The notes under the pieces are model-generated. The model made no database searches and was not told the origin of the DNA. It saw nothing but the letters and a program-made list of their open reading frames with translations. The position numbers were made by a program, and so were the translations under genes. This document shows positions 1 through 8,328 of a stretch of DNA of 34,883 nucleotides, one piece after another. Source of the DNA: a bacterium (Candidatus Blackallbacteria) CG13_big_fil_rev_8_21_14_2_50_49_14 (GTDB lineage: Bacteria; Cyanobacteriota; Sericytochromatia; UBA7694); contig PFGG01000076.1 of NCBI GenBank assembly GCA_002783405.1, positions 1 through 34,883 on the forward strand, written 5' to 3'. How positions within the stretch are numbered: position 1 is the stretch's first letter; each line of letters opens with the position of its first letter.

Positions 1-314
1 CTCCAAAATACTGCCTTGGTGTAAACTTTATTTATTTCTTCCGCAAATTCCTTACGAATCAAGCGAGAAGAAACAGCTTAAATATGCCTATCCCCTTGAT
101 TTTCAGATGCCTGCCCTCCAGCCCGCTTGTTTGAAGGTTAAGGAGCCTTAGCGGGCGTGTGAACGGAAGCGGGGGAACCCTGCTTTAACTCCGATTTTTT
201 TTAGCCTGGAAAAAAAACCTGAAAAGCTTTGCCCGCGCTACACCTCATATATCCATACGGGCAGAGTTCCCCGCCATAAATGACGAGGTTAATTCTCTGA
301 GGGGTGTTCACAAC
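1..314. other. Structured intergenic stretch at the left edge
   Basis: I see no convincing gene here. A hairpin pairs GCCCGCT (121-127) with AGCGGGC (150-156), with an inner AAGG/CCTT stem. A second 8-bp GC-rich hairpin lies at 167-185 with a GAA loop. A run of eight T (195-202) faces a run of eight A a few bases later. GCGGGGGAAC (169-178) recurs as an imperfect inverted copy near 260-275, so the minus strand reads GGCGGGGAAC there. On the minus strand 62-1 is open from a TTG codon (about 20 codons running off the edge, no clear ribosome site), so this stretch could be the leader of a gene lying further left. Structure is seen; any RNA function is inference. Confidence 0.3.
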
Positions 315-728
315 TTAATCTACACAGCACGAACAGGTCTCAGCAGTCTTCATACACCGTTTCAGAGCCGAACAAAGCGATTCCAATTCATGCGTCAAAG
401 CTATGAGTTGGGAATTTATTTTAGGACGGTCAAACGCTTCTTTTTCAAGTAAATTTTCCAATTCAGAAGTTCTAAAATACAAAGGCTGAAGGCCAAGCAT
501 GCCTGTGGCTCCCCTCAGCTTATGAACCAGCATGTGTACTTCTGCATAATCTCCGATTTGCAGGCTGTGTTTAAGCAAAGCATAATCATAGCCATGAACA
601 CTTACAAACTCACGCAATAAACTCAATACGGCAGAGAAATCGTTGCTCCAGTGATTCAAAATCGCCCCCAGATTCAAACCGGGAATTTTATTTAAGCTGG
701 CAAGTAGTTCTTTATTCGAGCGCCCCAT
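315..728 (-). CDS. Free-standing HPt phosphotransfer protein with Cys-rich tail
   Basis: A histidine phosphotransfer protein of about 137 residues that should shuttle phosphate between receiver domains in the cytoplasm. The motif HKLRGATGMLG carries the phospho-acceptor His69, followed by the usual amphipathic helix (TSELENLLE). The N-terminal part (LNKIPGLNLGAIL) matches the first HPt helix, which is why I start at the ATG at 728. The frame stays open to an ATG at 833 and a GTG at 845, but those extra 35-39 residues do not look like HPt sequence and have no clear ribosome site. The last 13 residues hold four Cys (C125, C132, C134, C135), which is unusual. It is divergent from the hybrid kinase at 955 and is the only HPt with an intact His in the window, so it is a natural partner for the hybrid kinases, which end without an HPt. 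Confidence 0.8.
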   Translation of the reverse strand: MGRSNKELLASLNKIPGLNLGAILNHWSNDFSAVLSLLREFVSVHGYDYALLKHSLQIGDYAEVHMLVHKLRGATGMLGLQPLYFRTSELENLLEKEAFDRPKINSQLIALTHELESLCSALKRCMKTAETCSCCVD

Positions 729-894
729 TGATCCGCTACCCCAGATACAAAGTAAAAGAATTTCTTGATAATGAGTGTAGCTTCTATTTGTGTTTTTAAT
801 ATGTTTTTGGAGCAGTTGAAAATATAATTTCATCAAAACAATCACATACAGTTAAAACAGCCAAAATTCAGCAAGAGCCTTTCACAATCATTGA

Positions 895-900
895 TATAAT
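895..900 (+). promoter_or_regulatory. Candidate -10 box (TATAAT) upstream of the first hybrid kinase
   Basis: A perfect TATAAT lies 54 bases before the ATG at 955, in the divergent intergenic region shared with the HPt gene. No good -35 hexamer is found at 16-18 bases upstream, so it is either weak or activator-dependent. Pattern match only. Confidence 0.35.
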
Positions 901-954
901 AGAGAAGTCGAGAGCCGCTGAGAATAAAAGCAAAAGTGGAACAGCCGTCAAGTC

Positions 955-3900
955 ATGCTTCACTCACACAGAGATCTTGAAAACAGCCCTTTGTATCAGA
1001 TGATTCCACAAATGCCCCATGGAGCAGCCCTGTATCGAATGCTCTATGATGAACAGGGCACTCCTGTTGACTATCTTACCTTAAGAGTCAACGCAAACTA
1101 CGAAAGGTTGATCGGTGTTTCGCGTCAAGTAGTAGAAGGCCAACCCTGCAGCCAATTTTTACCCGACTCAGAACTCAAACACTGGCTTGAAATTTTTGGC
1201 CCGGTTTCCTTGGGTGGCCCACCTGTCGATTACGAAATTTATTCAGAAACCAATCAGAAGTATTTTACAGGCAGTGCTTTTTGCCCTGAGAAACATCTGT
1301 TTATCACCCTGTTTAAGGATATCAGCTCCCCAAAACTTGCCGAAGAGGCTTTGAAACGTGAAAAAAGCCTGCTTTCAGGTTTGGTTCACACCATTCCCGA
1401 CCCTGTTTGGCTTAAGGATCCTGAAGGTCGCTACCTGAGTTGCAATCAGCGCTTTGAAGAGCTGTACGGAGCCAGCGAAATCGAAATTCGGGGCAAGCAG
1501 GACACAGATTTTGTCTCTGCAGAACTTGCCAATTTCTTTCGGGAAAATGATCTTGCCGCCATTCAAGCGGGGCACGCACTGCGCAATGAAGAATGGCTGA
1601 CCTTTGCTTCAGATGGCTATACAGGTCTGTTTGAGACCATTAAAACCCCTATGTATGACAGCCAGAAAAACCTGATCGGGGTTTTGGGAATTGCCCGGGA
1701 TATCACAAACCAAAAGCAAACAGAGACCAGTCTTAAACGGGTAAATCAAACTTACGCGGTCTTGAGTGCCATCAATGAAGCCGTGATCAGAATTCGCGAT
1801 AAATCCGCGCTTTTTCAAGAGGTCTGCCGGATTGCGGTTGAGACGGGAGCATTCCGTATGGCCTGGATCGGCCAGAAAACCCTTGAAGGAGATCAAATTT
1901 TACCCCTGTGCCATGCCGGCTATTCAAAAGGGTATGTTGAAAAACTGCACCTGAGTCTGAGCCAGCAACAGGGCCCCACCAGCCGAGCCATGCTCAGTGG
2001 CAGCTATCGAATTTGCAATGATATCGCCACAGATCCGATCATGGAGCCCTGGAGAGAGGAGGCCCTGGAGCGAGGTTTCCGCTCTTCTGCATCCTTTCCG
2101 ATTCTGATTGGAGGCGAAGTGGTCGCAGCATTCAATCTTTATGCCTCTTCAGTAGACTATTTTGATGCCCAGGAAATTGAGCTGCTGCAGCAACTCAGCG
2201 CAGACTTAAGTTACGCACTGGAGTTTATAGACACTGAAACCCGCAATCGCAAGATACTTGAAGATTTGGTTACGGCACGTACTGCTGAACTCAAGATCAG
2301 TGAGCGGCGCTTTCGCAGCCTGATTGAGGGGGTGCAACAAGAGTATTTCTTTTTTACAGTGGGCGAAAACCACGAATTCACCTATCTCAGCCCCTCTGCA
2401 GAAGCCTTTCTGGGCCAAGATATAGAAAAAATGCTGGGTCAACCCTGGTACCAGGCCTTGAATTTAGACCCCGAAGCCCAAAGCTTAAATGAAAAACTGG
2501 TTGCAAGTATGCTTCAAGGCCAAGAACCTCCCCCCTTTGAAATTGAAGTCAAACTTAAACAAGAACCTCATTTTCTTGAAATTAACGAACATATTCTGCG
2601 TGATGAAACAGGCAAAATCATCGGAGGAGAAGGGGTAGTCAAAGACATTACCCGTCAAAAACAAATTGAAGCCGAGCTCAGGGAAGCCAAACTGAAAGCA
2701 GAGAAATCTTCCCTGGCCAAATCTAAGTTTTTAGCCCATATGAGCCATGAAATTCGCACCCCTCTGAACTCTATCTTAGGCTTCAGTGAACTGATGCAGG
2801 AACAGATCGAAGAGCCGCGCTGGCAAAATTATCTACAGGCCATTAACAGCAGTGGAAAAACCCTGCTGCATATCATCAATGATATTCTCGATCTGAGCAA
2901 AATTGAAGCCGGAAAAGTCGAACTGCAACGTCAAAGTGTCAATCTGAGAGCGTTGATCCATGAAATTGAGCTGCTCTTGCGTTTATCGTTTGAGCAAAAG
3001 GGGTTGAACCTGCTGATTGAAATCACGCCCACACTTCCTGCCTATTTGTGGTTGGATCCCCTGCGTCTGCGACAAATTTTACTCAATTTACTCAATAACG
3101 CGCTCAAATACACCGCCCATGGCCAGGTCAGCCTGAGCTTAAGCTTTGTCAACACCAGCCCAGACTGTGGCGACTTGAGTTTTCAAGTCAGCGATACTGG
3201 CCCAGGCATTTCGGAAAAGTTTCAGCAACGTATTTTCATGGCCTTTGAACAGGATCCGTCCTCAGGAGAAATCAGCACAGGTACCGGGCTGGGCCTCGCC
3301 ATTACCCGCAGTCTTGTCGAATTGATGCACGGCCAGATACGGGTGCAGAGCCAAATGGGCAAAGGTTCACAATTTATCGTTGAGCTGCCCCAGATTAAAC
3401 TTTCAGAAAAGACTGCTGAGCCCAGCTTTATGCCCAGAATAAATCATCAGTCGTTTGCACCTGCACGGCTACTACTGGTCGACGATTTGCCCCAAAACCT
3501 GACACTTTTGCAGGCCTATCTCGAAAATGAGCCCTTTGAATTACTGCTGGCCCAGAATGGCCAGGAGGCCTGCAGCTTAGCAGAGCAGTTTCCCCCCCAC
3601 CTGATTCTGATGGATATTCGCATGCCCATCATGGATGGTTCAGAAGCTTTGATCCATTTAAAAGCAAACCCATTAACCGCTCAGATACCCGTCGTGGCCT
3701 TAACGGCTTTTTCATTACAACAGGAAGAAAATAACTTTTTAAAGCAAGGCTTTGAGGGTTATCTGCGTAAACCCGTCAGCAAGAGTGATCTGTGGCGCTG
3801 TTTACAGGACTTTTTGCCCTTGGCTGTGCCCCTGCAGAAAGAGGATTTGGCTCAAGAGTACGACAAACAGCTCTCCCTCAGCTCTCCCCCTTTAGATACA

Positions 3901-4125
3901 CAGATTCAAAATAAATGGCTTCAGCGCTGGGAAAATATTCGCCAATCGGTGATTATTGATGAACTGGAAAGCTTTGCTCAGGATTTATACCAATGGGCGC
4001 ATGAACAAGGCGCGCAAAAGATCGAAATTTATGCCAATACCCTGCTTCAGCAGCTTCAACAGTTTGCTTTGGAAGCAGTCACAGAAAGGCTTCAGACCTT
4101 TCCTGGTCTGCTCACAGAAACTTAA
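955..4125 (+). CDS. Hybrid sensor histidine kinase, PAS-PAS-GAF-PAS-HisKA-HATPase-REC
   Basis: A soluble hybrid kinase of 1056 residues with no membrane segments. In order: a divergent PAS (about 12-128), a PAS (140-258, ending GIARDITNQKQ), a GAF (285-425), a PAS (450-575), a HisKA dimerisation helix with phospho-acceptor His598 in SHEIRTP, an ATP-binding domain with N box near 714-715 and the glycine-rich loop TGTGLGLAI, a receiver (838-955) with Asp887 and Lys939, and a C-terminal helical domain of about 75 residues. Its transmitter clearly belongs to the same family as the downstream kinases but is more diverged in DNA sequence. The ATG at 955 is preceded by only a weak ribosome site. It converges on the next gene with a 19-base gap. 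The ligand of the sensory domains cannot be told from sequence. Confidence 0.93.
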   Translation: MLHSHRDLENSPLYQMIPQMPHGAALYRMLYDEQGTPVDYLTLRVNANYERLIGVSRQVVEGQPCSQFLPDSELKHWLEIFGPVSLGGPPVDYEIYSETNQKYFTGSAFCPEKHLFITLFKDISSPKLAEEALKREKSLLSGLVHTIPDPVWLKDPEGRYLSCNQRFEELYGASEIEIRGKQDTDFVSAELANFFRENDLAAIQAGHALRNEEWLTFASDGYTGLFETIKTPMYDSQKNLIGVLGIARDITNQKQTETSLKRVNQTYAVLSAINEAVIRIRDKSALFQEVCRIAVETGAFRMAWIGQKTLEGDQILPLCHAGYSKGYVEKLHLSLSQQQGPTSRAMLSGSYRICNDIATDPIMEPWREEALERGFRSSASFPILIGGEVVAAFNLYASSVDYFDAQEIELLQQLSADLSYALEFIDTETRNRKILEDLVTARTAELKISERRFRSLIEGVQQEYFFFTVGENHEFTYLSPSAEAFLGQDIEKMLGQPWYQALNLDPEAQSLNEKLVASMLQGQEPPPFEIEVKLKQEPHFLEINEHILRDETGKIIGGEGVVKDITRQKQIEAELREAKLKAEKSSLAKSKFLAHMSHEIRTPLNSILGFSELMQEQIEEPRWQNYLQAINSSGKTLLHIINDILDLSKIEAGKVELQRQSVNLRALIHEIELLLRLSFEQKGLNLLIEITPTLPAYLWLDPLRLRQILLNLLNNALKYTAHGQVSLSLSFVNTSPDCGDLSFQVSDTGPGISEKFQQRIFMAFEQDPSSGEISTGTGLGLAITRSLVELMHGQIRVQSQMGKGSQFIVELPQIKLSEKTAEPSFMPRINHQSFAPARLLLVDDLPQNLTLLQAYLENEPFELLLAQNGQEACSLAEQFPPHLILMDIRMPIMDGSEALIHLKANPLTAQIPVVALTAFSLQQEENNFLKQGFEGYLRKPVSKSDLWRCLQDFLPLAVPLQKEDLAQEYDKQLSLSSPPLDTQIQNKWLQRWENIRQSVIIDELESFAQDLYQWAHEQGAQKIEIYANTLLQQLQQFALEAVTERLQTFPGLLTET

Positions 4126-4144
4126 CCACCTGAAAATACGCGTT

Positions 4145-5296
4145 TCAAGCTTCTGCTGTCTTTTCTTTTTCCAGAGCGCGTGGCACTTTCAGGGCAAAAC
4201 AGGTGCCTTTGCCCTGTTCAGTGGTATACACCAGGTCAATATCAAGCATCTGGGCCAAACGCTGCACAATCGCCAAACCCAAGCCGGTTGAGTTTTCGCC
4301 TCCGGTAGGCTGTGCCGAAAGCCGTGCAAATTTCTGAAACATCTGGGTTTGATCTTCAGGACTAAAACCGGGCCCTTGATCTTCAATCTCAAGCAAAAGA
4401 CTCTCCGGCTCTTCTTTTAAACGCAGCCAGACCTGTTTACCTGCACTTGAAAATTTAAGCGCATTGGAGATCAGATTGTCCAAAAGCTGAAAAAGCAAAA
4501 GCGGATCGGTCTTCACGTTCAATTCCTGTGCGGGCTCAGAAAGCATCAACAGAATTTCTTTTTGATCAGCCAGGGGCTGGTATTCCCGCCGCAAACGTGT
4601 AAAGATCTCATGTAAAGGCCAATTCTGCCACTGGGGCTGAATGCGCCCACTTTCAATTTTATTCACGTCCAGCAGATTGGTAATAATCAGCAGCATGCGG
4701 TTGGCATCCTGATAAATATTATTGGCGTAATCCAGTATTTTTTCAGGCGCAAGATGCCCTTCACGAATCTGTACCATTTCAGCCATCAGTAGAATCGAGG
4801 CCAAGGGATTTTTCAAATCATGGGCTGCAATATTGAGAATCTGGTCTTTTTCCTGGTTCAAGGCGGCAAGATGCCGGGCATTTTCAGCAATCGTATCACG
4901 GGCCTGTTTCAGTTCTAAATGGGTCTTGACACGTGCAATCAGCTCTGCCGTATTAAAGGGCTTGGTCACATAATCAACGCCACCAGCTGCAAAGCCCTTG
5001 AGAATATCTTCGCTTTCAGTACGAGCCGTGAGAAAAATCAAGGGTATCTCCTGAGTTTCAGGGTTGACCTTGAGTTGACGGGCCACCTCGTAGCCGTCCA
5101 TTTCGGGCATCATAATATCGCAGAGAATCAAATCTGGCTTAACCTGCTTCAAAATCCGCAGAGCAGCAGGCCCACTGCCCGCCCCCGAAATACGAAAGCC
5201 CTCCTGGCGTAAGGCCTCAGAAAGTACCTGAAGATTCTGAACCACATCATCGATCAAAAATACAAGCGGAGAAGCAGAGCGCATCGAATTTTGCAT
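4145..5296 (-). CDS. Receiver-histidine kinase (REC-HisKA-HATPase)
   Basis: A compact cytoplasmic kinase with the receiver placed first, so it is probably driven by an upstream phosphodonor rather than its own sensor. With residues numbered from the TTG at 5314, the receiver (about 16-135) has Asp66 in LCDIMMP and Lys118. A short coiled coil leads to the HisKA motif AAHDLKNP with His165, then an HATPase with N-box NLISNALKFS, DQGPG and STGLGLAI. I prefer the ATG at 5296, six codons later, because GAGGGA lies about ten bases before it; the TTG start and another ATG at 5284 are also possible. This architecture is widespread in cyanobacteria and other phyla. It lacks the terminal receiver and helical domain of its neighbours, and its transmitter is only distantly related to theirs. 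Confidence 0.9.
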   Translation of the reverse strand: MQNSMRSASPLVFLIDDVVQNLQVLSEALRQEGFRISGAGSGPAALRILKQVKPDLILCDIMMPEMDGYEVARQLKVNPETQEIPLIFLTARTESEDILKGFAAGGVDYVTKPFNTAELIARVKTHLELKQARDTIAENARHLAALNQEKDQILNIAAHDLKNPLASILLMAEMVQIREGHLAPEKILDYANNIYQDANRMLLIITNLLDVNKIESGRIQPQWQNWPLHEIFTRLRREYQPLADQKEILLMLSEPAQELNVKTDPLLLFQLLDNLISNALKFSSAGKQVWLRLKEEPESLLLEIEDQGPGFSPEDQTQMFQKFARLSAQPTGGENSTGLGLAIVQRLAQMLDIDLVYTTEQGKGTCFALKVPRALEKEKTAEA

Positions 5297-5337
5297 AAGG
5301 AATATATCCCTCAATAAATTTACCTGGATATCTGGTT

Positions 5338-5440
5338 TCAGTATACATCTATAAACTGCACAACACGAATAGCTTCATCTATCGCTTGATATTGATGAGA
5401 CTTGCCCTTGAGTTTGAATTCACACACAAAAATACAGGTA
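5338..5440 (-). pseudogene. Remnant of the N-terminus of a TnpB-type (IS200/IS605/IS607) protein
   Basis: On the minus strand this segment reads CEFKLKGKSHQYQAIDEA followed by IRVVQFI, which resembles the first 25-30 residues of cyanobacterial-style TnpB/OrfB proteins, where the next residues are normally RNKCLRYW. Here the frame stops three codons after QFI. No other TnpB part (RuvC motifs, zinc ribbon) is found nearby, so this would be a dead fragment of an insertion sequence. The frame is open upstream to 5550, but the residues before CEFK do not look like TnpB. Identification is from memory of the family and rests on a short stretch. Confidence 0.35.
5340..5345 (-). promoter_or_regulatory. 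Candidate -10 box for the receiver-kinase at 5296
   Basis: On the minus strand TATACT lies about 44 bases before the ATG at 5296. The -35 position is poor. It overlaps the end of the TnpB-like remnant. Pattern match only. Confidence 0.25.
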
Positions 5441-5598
5441 TTACACCACAAGTTACGCCAATAAACCCGAGCATAAACTAAAAATACCTTATCTACCCAT
5501 TCGGGCACACTGTCCCCTAAAGGAAAGCGGAATTCCCACAACCTGCTCACAGAATGGGGGGTTCAAGACAAAGCCGCAAACCAGAAATAAACCAAGAG

Positions 5599-5607
5599 TG
5601 GTAGAAT
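5599..5607 (+). promoter_or_regulatory. Candidate extended -10 promoter of the long operon
   Basis: TGGTAGAAT forms an extended -10 element (TGn followed by TAGAAT) about 34 bases before the ATG at 5641. No clear -35 box is present, as is allowed for extended -10 promoters. It is the only promoter-like site I found before the 14-gene run to 28134. Confidence 0.35.
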
Positions 5608-5640
5608 ACTTTAAAAATCCTGTTGTTTTAAGAGCGCCCG

Positions 5641-6468
5641 ATGGATTTAAACAAAGAATTGACGATTCTCCTGATTGACGATGAACTGCATTTCTGTCAA
5701 TTGGCCAAAGATATTCTTGCCATGTCTGCCTGTAACCTGATTTATTTTACTGATTCACGGGCTGGGCTGCGGGAGGCTCTGTCACGTAAAAACCTGGATT
5801 TGATTTTGCTCGATATTGAAATGCCAGACCCAGATGGGCTTGAAATTCTTCGCCAGCTCAAGAAGTCACACAATCGCAGAGTTCCCGTGATGATGTTTAC
5901 AGCCCATGCTGAAATGAGCGTGGTGCAGCAGGCTCTGCAGTTGGGAGCCAATGAATATATTCTCAAGCCATTTTCTGTTCACAATTTTGTCGCGCGTATC
6001 AGCCATATTTTAGATACCAATATTTTTCAGAATCTGCCTTCTCATTTAACCCCACAGGCCCTGGACAATGGCACGCCCCCTGAAACGAGCCACCGCATTC
6101 TGATGGTGGATGACGATCCGCAGGCCCTCAAACTGGCCCAAGATATGTTTGAAGTATCCAGTTGCACACTCGAAACCTTTTCAAACCCCAAAGAAGCGCT
6201 GATGCTGGTACAGGCAGCCCCTCCTGATTTGATTCTGCTGGATATGCACATGCCTGAAATGGATGGCGTCAGTTTTTTAAAGGCCCTGCGGGCTCAAAAT
6301 CTGAAAACCCCGGTGATCGTGATCAGTGCAGAGAACGATGAAGAAACGATCAAAGCATCCACCCTGTTGGGCATTGAAGCCTATTTACTCAAACCTTACC
6401 GTTTTCACGATCTGGTCAGCAAGGTTGAAAAAGTGCTCAAAACAACACTCTTTGCGGGGCGTTTATGA
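5641..6468 (+). CDS. Double-receiver response regulator (REC-REC)
   Basis: A 275-residue protein made of two complete CheY-like receivers and no output domain. The first (about 6-125) has acidic residues DD near 13-14, phospho-acceptor Asp58 in LLDIEMP and Lys109. The second (about 151-268) has DDD at 157-159, Asp201 in LLDMHMP and a KPY motif. Both acceptor sites look functional. A protein like this can act as a phosphate sink, a relay intermediate or a competitor for kinases. It opens the long operon, and its stop codon overlaps the next start (ATGA). The following two genes are also bare receivers, so four receivers are encoded before any output domain appears. Confidence 0.9.
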   Translation: MDLNKELTILLIDDELHFCQLAKDILAMSACNLIYFTDSRAGLREALSRKNLDLILLDIEMPDPDGLEILRQLKKSHNRRVPVMMFTAHAEMSVVQQALQLGANEYILKPFSVHNFVARISHILDTNIFQNLPSHLTPQALDNGTPPETSHRILMVDDDPQALKLAQDMFEVSSCTLETFSNPKEALMLVQAAPPDLILLDMHMPEMDGVSFLKALRAQNLKTPVIVISAENDEETIKASTLLGIEAYLLKPYRFHDLVSKVEKVLKTTLFAGRL

Positions 6469-6965
6469 ACAATATCTTGGAAGATCCTGAAGAGCAGGCC
6501 ATAAACCCAGAAGCGCCCCTTGAAAACAAGGAGCCAGAAGCCCCCCCATTGAACCCGCTTCTGCAACCCGATCAAACCGTTGGGGTAAGGGTTTCAGAAA
6601 AAACAAATACTTTGCTGATGGTAGATGACGATCCTACCATGCTGCGTCTGATTCAACTGGTCTTTCGCAGCGATTTCAAAAAAATTCTGAGCAGCGATGA
6701 CCCCCGCGAAGGATTGCGACTGGCCATGACCTATAAACCTGATCTGATTTTATTGGATAACGATATGCCCGGACTCAAGGGCGTTGAAGTCTTGCAACAG
6801 CTCAAAGAAATGCCAGCAACCCGCCACATTCCTGTGATCATGTTAACGGGCAATAATAACCTCGAAACCGTTAAAAAAGCCCTGGGGTTTCAGGTTACAG
6901 CTTATCTGCTGAAACCCTGTGAGCCCAAAACACTGTTTGAAACCGTCATGAAAGCCTTAAGTTAA
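6465..6965 (+). CDS. Single-domain response regulator with Pro/Glu-rich N-terminus
   Basis: A 166-residue protein. The first 45 residues are rich in Pro and Glu and probably disordered. A single receiver follows (about 48-164) with DDD at 54-56, phospho-acceptor Asp98 in LLDNDMP, and a KPC motif in place of the common KPF. There is no output domain, so it probably acts by protein contact or in a relay. Its start overlaps the preceding gene by four bases (ATGA), indicating translational coupling with the double receiver. Confidence 0.88.
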   Translation: MNNILEDPEEQAINPEAPLENKEPEAPPLNPLLQPDQTVGVRVSEKTNTLLMVDDDPTMLRLIQLVFRSDFKKILSSDDPREGLRLAMTYKPDLILLDNDMPGLKGVEVLQQLKEMPATRHIPVIMLTGNNNLETVKKALGFQVTAYLLKPCEPKTLFETVMKALS

Positions 6966-6998
6966 ACCTATGTCAGAATTTGAAAGTTGGGAATAAAC

Positions 6999-7388
6999 AT
7001 GCAAAACAAAACACGAATTTTACTGATCGACGACCAGCCCACCTTTGCCAAAGCGATTGAAATCACGCTTTCAGACGCATCCTGCGAATTGCATACTGAA
7101 ACAGACTCAGAAAAAGGCCTTGAAAAAGCGCTGGCTGAGACCTGGGATTTGCTGCTTCTGGATATGCATATGCCCAAACTGAATGGAATCGATTTTTTGC
7201 ATCGTCTGCGTGAAGCTGGCAACCAGACCCGCGTTGTGATCATGACCTCCGACAGTAGCCTGACCCCCGTTCAGGACATTGAATCTTATCATATAGAAGC
7301 CTTTGTGCTCAAACCGATTCAGCTTCACGCATTTTCTGAACTGCTCGAAAAATTGGTGGGAATTTCTTTGTTTCCTAAACACACTTAA
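6999..7388 (+). CDS. Single-domain response regulator (CheY-like)
   Basis: A bare receiver of 129 residues. It shows DD at 11-12, phospho-acceptor Asp55 in LLDMHMP and a KPI motif. I start it at the ATG at 6999, which has GGGA about seven bases upstream; an in-frame TTG at 6987 would add four residues. It lies 33 bases after the previous gene and 13 bases before the ATPase-only protein, in the same operon. Its sequence is close to the second receiver of the gene at 5641 (both have LLDMHMP), suggesting local duplication. Partner kinase unknown. Confidence 0.88.
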   Translation: MQNKTRILLIDDQPTFAKAIEITLSDASCELHTETDSEKGLEKALAETWDLLLLDMHMPKLNGIDFLHRLREAGNQTRVVIMTSDSSLTPVQDIESYHIEAFVLKPIQLHAFSELLEKLVGISLFPKHT

Positions 7389-7401
7389 AAGAAGGCCGAA
7401 A

Positions 7402-8328
7402 ATGCGAGAAATTGAAATAAACACCCCTGTGAAACTGGACAATGTACAAAGCCGTCTGATTGATCTACACTCGGCCTTGAATGTGCTCACCGTGATTGCC
7501 AACGAGCTGAATATTCTCGATCTTTTGGCTGGTTCTCCCCCTGGTTTGGAACGTTCACTCAAACATATTCAAACCCTCAAAAACGTTTTTTTAGAAGACC
7601 AAAAAGCCTTAAAAGAATGTGAAGCGCATCTCAGCCTGGCTCACCAAGAAATTCTATCCGATATCTCAGACTTTTTAAGCACCCACCCCGATTTAAAAAC
7701 AGAGGTCGATCTTCCTCTTTTAGAGCGCAATCTGGCCTCGCTCTTCAAGATTCTTACCATTCGCTTCCAAGAACTCAAACAACGTCAAAACGATCCCTTA
7801 CAATGGGGCGAAATGCCGATTGCAACCCTTCGCGATAATTTGATTCATGTTTTTGAAGCCATGGAACTCAACAGTCACGGACGTTACCATATTGTTTATG
7901 ATCCCAAAGAAAAACAGACAAATGACTATTTAATCGAAATTGAAATTGAAAGCCCCGATGCCCCTCAAATCAAGCTGCCGCTGGTCTTACAAGACATCAT
8001 GCGCGACCTCAGTGCCAATGCCCGCAAATATTCCGAACCCGGAGGCCGGGTCTTGGCCCAACTAAAGCAAACGGAGCACGGACTGTGTTTAAAAGTCACA
8101 GACCAAGGCATGGGTATTCCAGAAGCAGAACTCGAACAGATCGTGGCCTTTGGGCAACGAGCCAGCAATGCCCGTGAAAGACGCACCATGGGAGGCGGAT
8201 TTGGTTTGACCAAGGCCTGGTATTTTACCCAGCGTTTAGAAGGACGGATGTGGCTCGCTTCGGGGCCGGGTGAAGGAACCTGTGTCAGAATTGAAATTCC
8301 CCACCCCACGCAAGGAGACAAGAGATGA
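7402..8328 (+). CDS. ATPase-only histidine-kinase-like protein
   Basis: A 308-residue cytoplasmic protein whose C-terminal third is a histidine-kinase ATPase domain: N box DLSANARKYS (Asn206), DQGMGIP (Asp234), and the glycine-rich lid GGGFGLTKA. The N-terminal two thirds are predicted helical but show no standard HisKA motif. A divergent acceptor could be His23 in LHSALNVLTVI, which has the layout of unusual dimerisation helices, but this is inference. It might be a true kinase that phosphorylates the neighbouring bare receivers, or an ATPase regulator. The start is the ATG at 7402 with GAAGG six bases upstream; a longer frame from 7303 overlaps the previous receiver and is unlikely. The stop overlaps the next start (ATGA). 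Confidence 0.82.
   Translation: MREIEINTPVKLDNVQSRLIDLHSALNVLTVIANELNILDLLAGSPPGLERSLKHIQTLKNVFLEDQKALKECEAHLSLAHQEILSDISDFLSTHPDLKTEVDLPLLERNLASLFKILTIRFQELKQRQNDPLQWGEMPIATLRDNLIHVFEAMELNSHGRYHIVYDPKEKQTNDYLIEIEIESPDAPQIKLPLVLQDIMRDLSANARKYSEPGGRVLAQLKQTEHGLCLKVTDQGMGIPEAELEQIVAFGQRASNARERRTMGGGFGLTKAWYFTQRLEGRMWLASGPGEGTCVRIEIPHPTQGDKR

Noticed and set aside
167-202. Intrinsic terminator formed by the GC-rich hairpin and the T run
   Set aside because: The T run begins nine bases after the stem and no gene ends upstream on the plus strand within the window.
3956-4291. Plus-strand open frame across the end of the first hybrid kinase
   Set aside because: It overlaps the kinase in another frame and runs antisense into the receiver-kinase; no family resemblance.
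7303-7401. Upstream extension of the ATPase-only protein
   Set aside because: It overlaps the preceding receiver gene in another frame; the ATG at 7402 has a good ribosome site.
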